64,000 bases of DNA from Halobacteriales archaeon YIM A00013 (GCA_025041195.1 JAKCFM010000001.1:1984001-2048000), one strand, 5' to 3'; shown: positions 34,056 to 42,834, counted from the first letter of the stretch. The notes: generated by a model not told the origin, from the letters alone. Numbers and translations: made by a program.

Positions 34056-34193
34056 ATGCAATGGGAGAACACACGCAACCGTAATTGTACCGACTCGTTG
34101 AACCACTACAGCTACAGCTGTGTCGTCTGTCGCAGACACCTTCGTGGGCACCGTGATCATCATCTTGGCTGCCCGCTGTGGGGGCGGCGATGA
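34056..34193 (+). CDS. 45-residue four-cysteine microprotein, cassette copy 3
   Basis: ATG 34056, 45 residues, nearly identical to copies 1 and 4: MQWENTRNRNC, then CVVC and HHLGCPLW. Its frame is intact even though the coupled downstream gene carries a stop codon. The stop overlaps the ATG of that gene. Confidence 0.7.
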   Translation: MQWENTRNRNCTDSLNHYSYSCVVCRRHLRGHRDHHLGCPLWGRR

Positions 34194-34720
34194 CACTGCC
34201 GCTGTTTCTCTTTCGTGATGAAGATCGCAACTGTGTGAACCTCTCCACGGTGGGTTCCCGAAGCGAACTTTCTGAAGCGGAGCTCTATCATGTGGTGGAT
34301 ATCGGCCAAGGGACGTGGTGTCGGCCGTGTCAATCGACCGGTTGTCCGCATGCCACCAGGATCGAGCAGATTCTAACAATGGCCGATCTGGCGAGTGAAC
34401 GAACGAGGTTTGAGCACTTGCCTGGGATCGAGCAGATCACGCGCTATCGTGCCACCGGGGAGACGGTCGTGGCCGCGACGTTCGACACTGCCGCGAAGGT
34501 TCGATAGCACGAGACGAACACCGGCGAAATTCATCAGCTCACCTTCTCCGCTGACGATCCGAAATCACCACTCGAACGGATCGACCGACCTGGCTGTTCC
34601 AGTGCAGCAGATGGGTTGATCGACCTGCTCGATGCGTACGGACGCTATCGCAGTCTCGGCTGTCCAACCGGCCTCAAAGATCAACATCCTGCGGTGGCTC
34701 GGATTACAACCGATAGCTAG
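34190..34720 (+). pseudogene. CxxCx4CxH cassette gene, copy 3, with an in-frame TAG
   Basis: Reads as an intact homologue of the gene at 40210 through TFDTAAKVR, then TAG at 34505-34507 where copy 4 has TAT (Tyr). The frame continues without further damage (HETNTGEIHQ...) to TAG at 34718-34720, 176 codons in all. The N-terminal 105 residues, including the Cys/His cluster, could still be made. A single point mutation explains the break, so the loss is probably recent. Confidence 0.75.
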
Positions 34721-34890
34721 GAAGCAGGGCTGGCTGGCGAGCTATTCATCCAAGCGTGAGGCCACATGCACCCTCGCCGTCAGAATCGGCGATCGAATAT
34801 CGACGGACCCATGACGAAAACAGCACGACAGCGCCGATTCCACTGTGTTTCCGTCATCCGTTTATAGCAGTGAGAATCACGCGCAAGTGA

Positions 34891-36297
34891 ATGTCAGTTT
34901 CGCAGATTGGCCGAGTCCGCCCGCAGTCGATACGGCACCTCCCCGTGCTGGCTGGCAATGTAGGCCCACTCGTTGGTGTCCTCCAATTCGGCTGGGATCC
35001 GAACATACTTGCCGTGGTGTACGGAATCGAATTCCTCCTGTTGTTCCCACTCGCTGCGGTGAAAGCACTGTTCGCCCAGCAACCACCGGGAGAAGACCGC
35101 GACGACGATGCGGAGAGCGACAACCGAAGCGGTCTCAAAGAAAAACGCGGAAGCGTGAGATTTCACGAACGTCTCCCGCCGATCTATTTGCGAACTGTTC
35201 CGTTTTCGCTGGAGATACTAGAACGCGGCGCGTTTGGCAGCGCCTTTTTACTACTTTGTATGTCTCAGATTGTTCCACTGGACGCAACACTCATCGATCC
35301 CGCAGTGTTCACTGGTGGACTATCGCTCGTTGCCGGGCAGTTGATCGACACCGGCTACAACTACTTTCATCGAAAACAGTACGTCGAGGGCTCCCCGTAT
35401 GCCGTCACCGAGCGTCCATTTCGACTGGTGTTCGTTCTCTTTTTCGTCCTGATTCTTCTCGGAAATATTGATAGTTCAGAGACGCTGCTGGTCGCAGGAT
35501 TTGTGGGCGTTAAAACGCTCTCAGATTGGTCCGCCATTCGCGCAGAAGACGGCGGTGGCGGCCGATTCACCAGTTGGCTCGCCGGACCGGATGAAGTCAC
35601 TTCGCTTGCGCCAATTGATGTGCCCGACAGCACCCCCTCGGTAGCGGTCGATGTGGACCGACGAGCAGCAGTTGCCACGGCGCTCTGGCGGACCACCGCG
35701 AAAATAGCCCCACTCTACGTCGGAATGGTTGCACTTACCACGATTGCCTGGTTTGCTGTCTTCGCCGACAACGGGACGCCACTATTCATTGCCATCGTCG
35801 CTGGCGGGCTGTTTGTCGTGCTGTTTAGTGTAGCTCTGACCGAACGCGTACTCGCAACCGGCTGGATGCGATATCAACGATTTGAGGACCAAATCGTTGC
35901 GATCGATCGACTAACGGGCGAGCCACAGTGGAGCGCTCCGATTGAGACACTCCGAAACGTCTCGGCCGATGACTCCACGGTCGTGGATCGACTGTTTGGC
36001 ACACGAACGATCGAACTAACCGTGGGATGGGACGAAGACAACGAACGGGCGATCGGTCCGATTGATCAGCCGGACGCCCTCGTTGAGGCATTCGACTTCT
36101 CCGAGGACGTGATCGAACTCCAAGAACCCAATCGGTGGCTCGCTGGCAGCGCCATCGTGTCAGCTATTGGCATTCTCGTCGGCTTCGCCTGGCTACCATG
36201 GGCAACCATGCCTGTCGGAGAAATCGTCTACGCACTGGTGGTGTTTCCGTTTCTTGTTGGTGTGCCAAAGATTCTCTGGTATTTCGCCCATCGGTAA
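34891..36297 (+). CDS. Polytopic membrane protein, DUF6498-like
   Basis: 468 residues. An N-terminal membrane part (about seven segments between residues 15 and 215) begins with NVGPLVGVLQFGWDPNILAV, resembling haloarchaeal DUF6498 proteins. Then a polar stretch (residues 225-265), two hydrophobic segments (AKIAPLYVGMVALTT and ATPLFIAIVAGGLF region), a PH-like strand-rich domain (RYQRFEDQIVAIDR... and LFGTRTIELTV), and two C-terminal segments. Function unknown. Lies between two copies of the microprotein cassette. Confidence 0.65.
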   Translation: MSVSQIGRVRPQSIRHLPVLAGNVGPLVGVLQFGWDPNILAVVYGIEFLLLFPLAAVKALFAQQPPGEDRDDDAESDNRSGLKEKRGSVRFHERLPPIYLRTVPFSLEILERGAFGSAFLLLCMSQIVPLDATLIDPAVFTGGLSLVAGQLIDTGYNYFHRKQYVEGSPYAVTERPFRLVFVLFFVLILLGNIDSSETLLVAGFVGVKTLSDWSAIRAEDGGGGRFTSWLAGPDEVTSLAPIDVPDSTPSVAVDVDRRAAVATALWRTTAKIAPLYVGMVALTTIAWFAVFADNGTPLFIAIVAGGLFVVLFSVALTERVLATGWMRYQRFEDQIVAIDRLTGEPQWSAPIETLRNVSADDSTVVDRLFGTRTIELTVGWDEDNERAIGPIDQPDALVEAFDFSEDVIELQEPNRWLAGSAIVSAIGILVGFAWLPWATMPVGEIVYALVVFPFLVGVPKILWYFAHR

Positions 36298-36313
36298 TCC
36301 TCGTTATACGCAG

Positions 36314-36970
36314 TTAATCATCCGTCTCAAATTCCTCGTAATGGAGTGTTTCTTTCAATTGGAGCATCTCGGTTCCAACGATTTCAGTTGAGATAGGAGC
36401 GGCGACTTCAACGCGAACCAGTGGTGATCCGCCTTCTACATCCTCGGGGCGAGAAAACGTCGTGGCGAACGTGTAGCCGGTCGTTTCTTGCCCCGTTTGT
36501 AGCCGTACACGCCAAACACTGGTCGTCTCCGTGTGGTTCTCGTGCAGTATCGCATCTGAGGACTCCGTTTCGTCGGTCGGAGTGACGGTTGAGCGTCGCG
36601 TCGGATTCGCCATACGGCTCCGGTCTGTCGGACCCATTCGAATATGTGTAACATCGATTCCGTTGTTGGCTCGCACTTCTTTGCAGTCCGTGCCGCCCGT
36701 GAGCACGTTTATTCGTGTCATACAAACCAGCAACCGCTCCTCACCACGGTCGTATTCCTGAACAGAGGCATCGAGGTAAACGGTGCCGTTTGGACACCCC
36801 CCGACCGATCGTGTTACTGCCGCAACCCGTGGAGCAACGGTGTATGAGGGGGTCTGAACGTTTCCTCCGAGCGACGCCGGCGTTCCAGTTCCTGTGTCGG
36901 TAAGCGCACTCCCAACGAAACCACCGACTGCAAAACTACCAATCTGCAACACTCGGCGACGCGTGAACAT
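36314..36970 (-). CDS. Tat-exported protein of unknown function, paralogue of 39177
   Basis: 218 residues. Twin-arginine signal MFTRRRVLQIGSFAVGGFVG. Shares with the gene at 39177 the signal, QEYDRGEERLL, PTDET, a nearly identical HTETTSVWRVRL, and YTFATTF. Four mature-part cysteines (CPNG, LVC, DC region) may form disulfides. The strand-rich middle suggests a beta-sandwich. ATG 36970 gives the usual Tat N-terminus. The two paralogues flank an MFS/regulator module. Function unknown. Confidence 0.7.
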   Translation of the reverse strand: MFTRRRVLQIGSFAVGGFVGSALTDTGTGTPASLGGNVQTPSYTVAPRVAAVTRSVGGCPNGTVYLDASVQEYDRGEERLLVCMTRINVLTGGTDCKEVRANNGIDVTHIRMGPTDRSRMANPTRRSTVTPTDETESSDAILHENHTETTSVWRVRLQTGQETTGYTFATTFSRPEDVEGGSPLVRVEVAAPISTEIVGTEMLQLKETLHYEEFETDD

Positions 36971-37131
36971 ACCTACACCTACTCTCGGCACACTACAATG
37001 ATTTTTGAAATATAATTTAAACAGTAGTTCCCCGATCCACCCTGTTGGGCAGGGGACTCTGCACTTGATTGATCACTTCAAGCAGATCAAAGGCCGATCA
37101 TTATGGGGAGAGAACTATCATTGGTGATATG

Positions 37132-38331
37132 TTATACCGTATCCGTGGCCAGCGTCTCGACGGTTCCCTGTGAGAGTCGTCGGCCCCAGAGCATCACCAC
37201 AGCCCCAACGAGAACTCCGAGCCCACCAGCGAGCGAAAACGTCGAGGCGTAGCCGAGCCACTCGATCAGCGGCTGGCTCACCAGCGGCGAGCTGAACTGC
37301 CCCAGATACAGCGTCATCGTGACACCGCTCATTGCCCGTCCGCGAATTCGTTGGGGAGCCAGCCGAGCGATCCAGAGGTTGGCGGTTGGGAGCATCAGCC
37401 CCCAACCAAGGCCGACAACAATCAGTCCGGTGAGAATCACGGCGATGCTGGATGAACTCCCGATGACGAGATAGCCAAGGCCCATCATTCCGAACACCGA
37501 GACAAATAATCCAGTTGGGCCAACCTGACGTTTGATCCAGCTCACCCTGACGGCGACGACCATAGCGACGAGGTTGTACGAGCCGATGAGGAGCCCCGAG
37601 CCGGTGGCTGTCATCGCACCAGCGCCCTGGAGATAGAACGGCAACTGGACCGTGAGCAGATAAAAAACGATTGCGCAGAGATATGTGAGCAGATACACCC
37701 CACTCAGCAGCCCCACTGGTGTGGATTCCAGCAGATCGAACGAGAGTGTGGCCGAACTCGACGTTGTCTCCGGTTCGTCGATGACGACGAACACGAGCGG
37801 AACGAGCACGATGGCGGCCCCATACACTAGAAACGGAACCCGCCAGCCCAGCGCCGCAAGCGAGCCACCACCCGCCAGCGAGAGAAAACCAGTGATGTTG
37901 AACGTCGCTCCCTGCCAGCCGAGCACCGTATCGCGCCGGTCGCCGCTGAAGTAATCCGCAATGAGCGTTGTCGTCGCTACCGTTAGTGCGCCAGCACCGA
38001 CGCCTTGAATCGCCCGAACGACCAGAAGCTGCCACAGTTCCGTTCCCAGATAGCCAGCTGTTCCCCCAGCGGCGTACACCATGATTGCGCCACAGAGCAC
38101 CGCCCGCCGCCCGAGTCGATCGACCAGGGTTCCAGCAATTGGTGCGGAGACGACGATCAGCGCGGCCGGCAACGTCAGCACCATCCGGGACAGCGTCGCC
38201 ACGTTTGGTGTCGCGTGAAACGACGATTCGATCGCCGGCAACGCTGGCGACAGCAGCGTCGAACTGAGGACCGTGAGCGAACTGGCGAGCAACAACGACA
38301 TCGTCACCCGACGAGTGGGCTGGTGGCTCAT
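37132..38331 (-). CDS. Major facilitator superfamily transporter
   Basis: 399 residues, 12 predicted transmembrane segments. The MFS loop 2-3 motif is GTLVDRLGRRAVL, and GWRVPFLVYGA is typical of drug/proton antiporter types. MSHQPTRRVTMSLLLASSL starts it. Divergent from the HTH-10 regulator at 38518, with facing TATA boxes (38400-38408 and 38427-38433). It is paralogous to the MFS gene at 47040, which also sits beside an HTH-10 regulator. Likely an efflux pump under local control; substrate unknown. Confidence 0.82.
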   Translation of the reverse strand: MSHQPTRRVTMSLLLASSLTVLSSTLLSPALPAIESSFHATPNVATLSRMVLTLPAALIVVSAPIAGTLVDRLGRRAVLCGAIMVYAAGGTAGYLGTELWQLLVVRAIQGVGAGALTVATTTLIADYFSGDRRDTVLGWQGATFNITGFLSLAGGGSLAALGWRVPFLVYGAAIVLVPLVFVVIDEPETTSSSATLSFDLLESTPVGLLSGVYLLTYLCAIVFYLLTVQLPFYLQGAGAMTATGSGLLIGSYNLVAMVVAVRVSWIKRQVGPTGLFVSVFGMMGLGYLVIGSSSSIAVILTGLIVVGLGWGLMLPTANLWIARLAPQRIRGRAMSGVTMTLYLGQFSSPLVSQPLIEWLGYASTFSLAGGLGVLVGAVVMLWGRRLSQGTVETLATDTV

Positions 38332-38398
38332 CCGTGGATCGCTCCCCCAATGTGTGACCGTGAGTGACAGTCCATACCAGAGTGTCTCACCGGAGGGC

Positions 38399-38433
38399 AG
38401 TATATAACAGCGTGTAGATGATTACGCGTTTAT
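38399..38433. promoter_or_regulatory. Facing TATA boxes between MFS and HTH-10 genes
   Basis: TTATATAC (minus, 38408-38400) for the transporter and TTTATAG (plus, 38427-38433) for the regulator, about 25 bp apart, so one bound regulator could influence both. Confidence 0.4.
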
Positions 38434-38517
38434 AGCACGGCGGTAATGGGGCTGCAGAATGGCACTAGCGCAGAGCCGAGGGTAAGGTAGTAGTGGCAGT
38501 ATCCTCGAAGGGGACCA

Positions 38518-39156
38518 ATGGCTCGTGTGGAAATTCGTATCGACGGGCGTCCAGTTGAGGACTGGCTTGCCGGCCTCTCCGAGTCGATGGCGAGCGCCCA
38601 GTTCACGCTGCTCGCCAGCCAGGATTCCGGCGACACGCTCAGGGAGATCATCGACGTTCGAACCGAGTCGCCGGCGACGATCGTCGAGCGACTCTGTGCA
38701 GATGCACACGTCACGTCGCATGATGTCCTTCACCGAGAGCACCGGCGGTTGCTGGTGCAGTTTCAGATTCCGATCTCGGAGACGTACGCCGTGCTCAGAC
38801 GGGCCGGCATCCCGCCGCATTATCCCGTCCATCTCCAGGCCGGCTGGTACACCCACGAGTTCAGTGCCGACCAGGACCGGATCGACGAGTATGTGGCCGG
38901 CCTCAGGGAGGCAAACATTCCGTTTGAGGTGCTCTCGGTCAGGGATTCGCCTGAACAGGCGACGGTGCTCACTGATCGACAGCAGGAGTTTCTCTCAGTA
39001 GCGATCGAGCACGGGTTCTACGAAACGCCACGGGAGTGTACGCTCACTGAGCTTGCCGAGGTGTTCGAGATCAACGCCTCCGCGCTGAGTCGACTTCGCC
39101 ATCGGACCGAAAGCCGGCTCGTTCACGCGTTTATGGCGTCCGGTGGCGGCTCCTGA
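38518..39156 (+). CDS. HTH-10 (bacterioopsin-activator type) transcriptional regulator
   Basis: 212 residues. N-terminal sensor-like domain (residues 1-150) followed by the HTH-10 domain LTDRQQEFLSVAIEHGFYETPRECTLTELAE..., continuing with ALSRLRHRTESRLVH. This helix-turn-helix type is common in haloarchaea. It shares length and layout with the protein at 45809. Adjacent and divergent to an MFS gene, which it probably controls. Ligand unknown. Confidence 0.85.
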   Translation: MARVEIRIDGRPVEDWLAGLSESMASAQFTLLASQDSGDTLREIIDVRTESPATIVERLCADAHVTSHDVLHREHRRLLVQFQIPISETYAVLRRAGIPPHYPVHLQAGWYTHEFSADQDRIDEYVAGLREANIPFEVLSVRDSPEQATVLTDRQQEFLSVAIEHGFYETPRECTLTELAEVFEINASALSRLRHRTESRLVHAFMASGGGS

Positions 39157-39176
39157 GCCCCGTTAGTCTGGACCAC

Positions 39177-39830
39177 TTACGAATCTTCGATTTCGTCGTA
39201 TCTCAGCGTCGCCGTCAATCGCATTGTGTGGGTTCCGTAGAGTAGCTCTGGAACCGGAACGTCGGCCGTGACATCGAGAAGCGGCGTTCCGGCGTTTACG
39301 TCCACGGGTCGTTCGAAGGTGGTCGCGAACGTGTAAGAGATCGTGCTTTGCTTGCCAGACCGCAGGCGCACTCGCCAGACGCTGGTCGTCTCCGTGTGAT
39401 CCTCATTCAACAGCGCCTCGTAGGGGTCCGTCTCATCCGTTGGAACGACCGTCGAGCGCTGTGTCGGTTTTGATGAAAACCGATCCAGTTCACCCAGCAG
39501 GGTGTGTTTCAGATCAATCCCTTCGTGTCCCTTTCCAGACGAACAGCCCGAGTGACCGGAGACCACCATCACCTCTGTGGTGCACGCCAGCAGTCGCTGA
39601 TCGCCGCGGTCGTACTCCTGGACACGAGTGTCGATCCCCAATTTGCCGTACGGACAGTCCTCGAATTCTCGTCTGCTGGACGCAACCGTGGGCGCAACGC
39701 TCGATGGCAGCCGCTGGATGGAGCCCTTGATGTTCGCTGGCGTTCCAGCGCCGTTGCTCGTGAGCGCACTCCCAACGAGTCCCCCAACCGCGAAGCAGCC
39801 GAGCTGTAAGACACGGCGTCGCGTTGGCAT
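39177..39830 (-). CDS. Tat-exported protein of unknown function, paralogue of 36314
   Basis: 217 residues. Signal MPTRRRVLQLGCFAVGGLVG, then QEYDRGDQRLLACTT, VPTDET, HTETTSVWRVRL and YTFATTF shared with 36314. Divergent from cassette copy 4. Shared motifs mark a family of at least two members in this window; no known domain recognised. Confidence 0.7.
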   Translation of the reverse strand: MPTRRRVLQLGCFAVGGLVGSALTSNGAGTPANIKGSIQRLPSSVAPTVASSRREFEDCPYGKLGIDTRVQEYDRGDQRLLACTTEVMVVSGHSGCSSGKGHEGIDLKHTLLGELDRFSSKPTQRSTVVPTDETDPYEALLNEDHTETTSVWRVRLRSGKQSTISYTFATTFERPVDVNAGTPLLDVTADVPVPELLYGTHTMRLTATLRYDEIEDS

Positions 39831-39916
39831 ACTCGTTCGGTGTGCTACCTGAGGAAGTGTTATTTGGATATCAGCTCGGGAGCATGTGGATCACCGCAGC
39901 GATAATCTGTAATCTA

Positions 39917-40075
39917 AACAGTCTTTCACAATTATTTCAACACAACTTTATAAGCAATCGGGAAGGCATTGCAACACGAGAGCACAGGTGCGCCGCGCGG
40001 GCGTTGCGCGTTCGTGTTGAATGCGCCGGGTGCTAAGGTCACCCGACGCTGGGCTCTCAAACGGAGAGATTGCCC
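39917..40075 (+). promoter_or_regulatory. Promoter and structured leader of cassette copy 4
   Basis: Box AACAGTCTTTCACAA (39917-39931), TATA ACTTTATAA (39945-39953), P1 (AACACGA / TCGTGTT), P2 (40023-40032 with 40040-40049), P3 (TGGGC-TCTC 40050-40058 with GAGA and GCCCA ending at 40076). The alternative P4 is CCCAT-GCA-ATGGG (40073-40085) over the start codon. Expected transcript start about 25 bp after the TATA box gives a leader of about 100 nt. Confidence 0.65.
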
Positions 40076-40213
40076 ATGCAATGGGAGAACACACGCGACC
40101 GTAATTGTACCGACTCGATGAACGTCTATAGTCACAGCTGTGTCGTCTGTCGTCGCCAACTCCGTGGCCACCGTGATCATCATCTTGGCTGTCCGCTGTG
40201 GGGGCGACGATGA
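40076..40213 (+). CDS. 45-residue four-cysteine microprotein, cassette copy 4
   Basis: ATG 40076, 45 residues: MQWENTRDRNC, SHSCVVC, HHLGCPLWGRR. Cysteines 11, 22, 25 and 39 match the other copies. Its TGA overlaps the ATG of the next gene, so translation is coupled. Probably a zinc-binding microprotein. Confidence 0.72.
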   Translation: MQWENTRDRNCTDSMNVYSHSCVVCRRQLRGHRDHHLGCPLWGRR

Positions 40214-40737
40214 CACTGCCGTTATTTCTCTTTCGTGACGAGGATCGCAACTGTGTGAACCTCTCGACGGTCGATTCTCGGGGCGAGCTCTCGGAGGCCG
40301 AGCTCTACCACGTGGTGGATATCGGTCAGGGGACGTGGTGTCGGCCGTGTCAATCGACGGGCTGTCCACACGCAACGCGTATTGAACAGATTCTGACGAT
40401 GGCTGATCTCGCGAGTGAACGGACGAGTTACGAGCACCTGCCTGGAATTGAGCGGATTACACGCTATCGCGCAACGGGAGAAACGGTCGTGGCAGCGACG
40501 TTCGATACGGGTGCGAAGGTCCGCTATCACGAAACGAACAACGGCGAAATCCACCAGTTGACCTTTCCGGCAGAAGATCCGAAATCACCACTCGAACGGA
40601 TCGACCGACCTGGCTGTGCGAGTGCGGCGGATGGATTGATTGAACTGCTTGACTCGTATGGTCGGTATCGCAGTCTCGGCTGTCCGACTGGGCTCGCGGA
40701 TCAACATCCTGCGGTGGCTCGGATTACGACCGAGTAG
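40210..40737 (+). CDS. CxxCx4CxH (SWIM-like) cassette protein, copy 4 (intact)
   Basis: 175 residues from ATG 40210 (a GTG 12 bp upstream lies inside the microgene). The N-terminal region ends in ELYHVVDIGQGTWCRPC, with the C-x2-C-x4-C-x-H cluster followed by helix ATRIEQILTMADLA. A middle strand-rich part (RITRYRATGETVVAATFDT) and a C-terminal helical part (GLIELLDSYGRYRSLGCPTG) follow. It is the only complete member of the group I type here. No enzyme motif; nucleic-acid or protein binding by the Cys/His cluster is inference. Confidence 0.78.
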   Translation: MTLPLFLFRDEDRNCVNLSTVDSRGELSEAELYHVVDIGQGTWCRPCQSTGCPHATRIEQILTMADLASERTSYEHLPGIERITRYRATGETVVAATFDTGAKVRYHETNNGEIHQLTFPAEDPKSPLERIDRPGCASAADGLIELLDSYGRYRSLGCPTGLADQHPAVARITTE

Positions 40738-41418
40738 GGTGAATGGGGTGGGATGTGGAATCCGACAGCCTCCGACTAGATCGACATTTTATGTCCGGCC
40801 CAATAATGAAGAAAACCTTCCGAAGTTGTCAAAAATTAGTCATTAAGATGAATCTAGTCATATCTTCTGACTTCAAAGCTCGTGTATACATTTGCAAGAA
40901 TTAGAAAGGTTACAAAAAGGCCCACTCCTCCCCAGTTTTTGGTAAAAACCCATCAACCTGGTCGGCAGGGACGTTGTGATCTCTGAACATAGGATGTATC
41001 ATCACCAAAATCGGCTGAACCATACAATCAAAAACGGGAAATATAACTAGATAGATGGTAGTAATTTTAATATATCCCTTCAATCTATGATCCATACTAG
41101 AAGAGTAAAGTATAACAGAATATATCCTCTACGGCATCGACATCCTAACCGATGGTAAATTTTTCCCAAATTCAACTTGGAAACATCTTCAGATGACAAT
41201 TATACGGAATGACTACTGGAAACGCAATGATTAGAAATATCCACTTTGCAGTCGTTTTGGAGAAAGTTCATTCAAGCTAGCTGGAGCAGCCCTAGTTCGA
41301 GTAACCCCCTCCACAAACCACCGACCTCCACGATGATTCGAGTAGTCACCTATAGGTTCCCTGATAAATATCAACTGATTAATTAAGAACGAGATCTTAT
41401 TATGAATCAGATCAAACT
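40738..41418. other. AT-rich intergenic region
   Basis: Clearly more AT-rich than its surroundings. Holds one possible small gene (41095-40910, minus) and the promoter of vapB. No repeats, tRNA or palindromes noticed. Confidence 0.5.
40910..41095 (-). CDS. Possible small membrane protein
   Basis: 61 codons, with a hydrophobic segment (TTIYLVIFPVFDCMVQPILV) and a polar C-terminus ending GEEWAFL. AT-rich codon use unlike neighbouring genes. No homologue recognised and no clear start signal, so it may be chance. Confidence 0.2.
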   Translation of the reverse strand: MDHRLKGYIKITTIYLVIFPVFDCMVQPILVMIHPMFRDHNVPADQVDGFLPKTGEEWAFL

Positions 41419-41709
41419 ATGAGTGTGGCCGAAGAAATAATCGATCAAACCGTCTCTGTCACACGGAACGGTCAGGCTACAATTCCCAAGGAGATACGGG
41501 AGAAGTTGGGAATCTCAGCGCCAGGGAAAGTCCGTTTCAAGCTCGATGAGCATCAGGAGCTGACGGTAGAGAAGGTCCCACATCCATCAGAATTCAAAGG
41601 AATGGGAGCAGATTCAACGGAGGGGCCGTACGCTGCAACTCGGGAACTCCGCAGTGAGCGGCAAAAAGAAAAAGAGCGAGACGATCGGCTCCTCGGTGAT
41701 GATGAGTGA
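41419..41709 (+). CDS. vapB: VapB-type antitoxin, AbrB/SpoVT domain
   Basis: 96 residues. The swapped-hairpin AbrB domain is visible as VTRNGQATIPKEIREKLGI, followed by GKVRFKLDEHQELTV. The charged C-terminus (RSERQKEKERDDRL) likely wraps the toxin. Overlaps the PIN-domain toxin by GTGA, forming a VapBC pair. Expected to repress its own promoter; the AT-rich region upstream would hold the operator. Confidence 0.85.
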   Translation: MSVAEEIIDQTVSVTRNGQATIPKEIREKLGISAPGKVRFKLDEHQELTVEKVPHPSEFKGMGADSTEGPYAATRELRSERQKEKERDDRLLGDDE

Positions 41710-42128
41710 GCAACAACCGGGCCGTTTTCGACACAGAGGCGTTTATCGCCCACTATTTCGATGAACCCGGTGCAGATTTCATCGATGAGTGGCTGGACCA
41801 GATATACAACGGCGAGATTGCCGGATTTGTAAGTACAGCAACACTTGTAGAAGTTCGCTATATCATCTGCCACATTGAAGGTGTAGCGATCGAAGCGACT
41901 GATGAATACGTCGAGCAGGTACTGTGGACGAACTTCGAGGAGATCACTCCCAATCCACGGCAAATTGCCGAGATCAAAGCAGAGTATTCGATCGCTCTTG
42001 GAGATACGTTTGCTCTGGCGACCGCTGCTAGTCTCGATGCGCGCCTGATCGTGGGTGCTGATGATGATTGGGAGGGCCCGATCGAAGACGGATTTGATAT
42101 CGAGCGGTTCCGTTCGGAACCGTCCTAA
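41706..42128 (+). CDS. vapC: VapC-type toxin, PIN domain ribonuclease
   Basis: 140 residues from a GTG overlapping vapB. PIN acidic residues: Asp in NRAVFDTEAFIAHY near the N-terminus, Glu in TLVEVRYI, Asp in ALGDTFALATAASL and Asp in VGADDDWEG. Family toxins cleave RNA. Intact, unlike the RelE-type toxin at 10559. Confidence 0.85.
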   Translation: MSNNRAVFDTEAFIAHYFDEPGADFIDEWLDQIYNGEIAGFVSTATLVEVRYIICHIEGVAIEATDEYVEQVLWTNFEEITPNPRQIAEIKAEYSIALGDTFALATAASLDARLIVGADDDWEGPIEDGFDIERFRSEPS

Positions 42129-42160
42129 ACAACCCGAACGCCATCTCCTCTCCCCACAAC

Positions 42161-42739
42161 TCACTCCACCAGCTGCTCGACGATCCACTCGGTCTGTTCG
42201 ATCACGTCCTCTGGCGGCTGCGTTGCATCCACGCGAACGAACCGCTCCTCGTCGTACTCAATCAGCTGTTCGTAGTTCGACTGGACCGCTCGAAGATACT
42301 CGGCGCTCTCGAACTTATCGGTCGCTCCCGCCCGCTGTGCGCCCTGTTCTGGTGGAATTTCGAGATAGATCGTTGCGTCTGGCTCGCGAGTGAACGGCTT
42401 GTGAATCCCCCGAATATACTCCATCGGCCGTCGAATCTCGTCCTCAAGCGCCGCCCCCTGATAGGCATAGCGTGAATCGGCATACCGATCGGAGATCACG
42501 ACCTTGTCGTCTTCGAGCGCCGGCCGAACTATGTCGGCAAGATGCGCGGCGTGATCGGCAGTGTAGAGAAACAGCTCCGCCAGCGGATCGGCGTCAGCGT
42601 CGGCCACCGACTCGCGCACACAGTCGCCGTACCACGACTGCGTTGGCTCACGGGTGAACTCCGCATCGACGCTGTCATGGAGCGCCTCCCACACGGTCGT
42701 CTTTCCCGCCCCGTCGATCCCTTCGAGCGTGATGAGCAT
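42161..42739 (-). CDS. tmk: Thymidylate kinase
   Basis: 192 residues. It phosphorylates dTMP to dTDP. P-loop [11 protein letters not shown] at residues 5-15, FTREPT (dTMP-binding region), and [14 protein letters not shown] (DRY motif) are conserved. A LID region ([11 protein letters not shown]) follows. Convergent with vapC, divergent from the epimerase-like gene at 42835. Confidence 0.93.
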   Translation of the reverse strand: MLITLEGIDGAGKTTVWEALHDSVDAEFTREPTQSWYGDCVRESVADADADPLAELFLYTADHAAHLADIVRPALEDDKVVISDRYADSRYAYQGAALEDEIRRPMEYIRGIHKPFTREPDATIYLEIPPEQGAQRAGATDKFESAEYLRAVQSNYEQLIEYDEERFVRVDATQPPEDVIEQTEWIVEQLVE

Positions 42740-42834
42740 GGCCGGGCTTTGCGGGCGAGATAGAAAGCACCGGGGATTGTGGTTCGATGCGCCGTGCCTG
42801 TAGGCTTACCACGCCCGGGAACGAACACTATGCC

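Noticed and set aside
37118-38350. A 410-codon minus-strand frame overlapping the MFS gene
   Set aside because: The other frame (37132-38331) has 12 membrane segments and MFS motifs; this one is its shadow.
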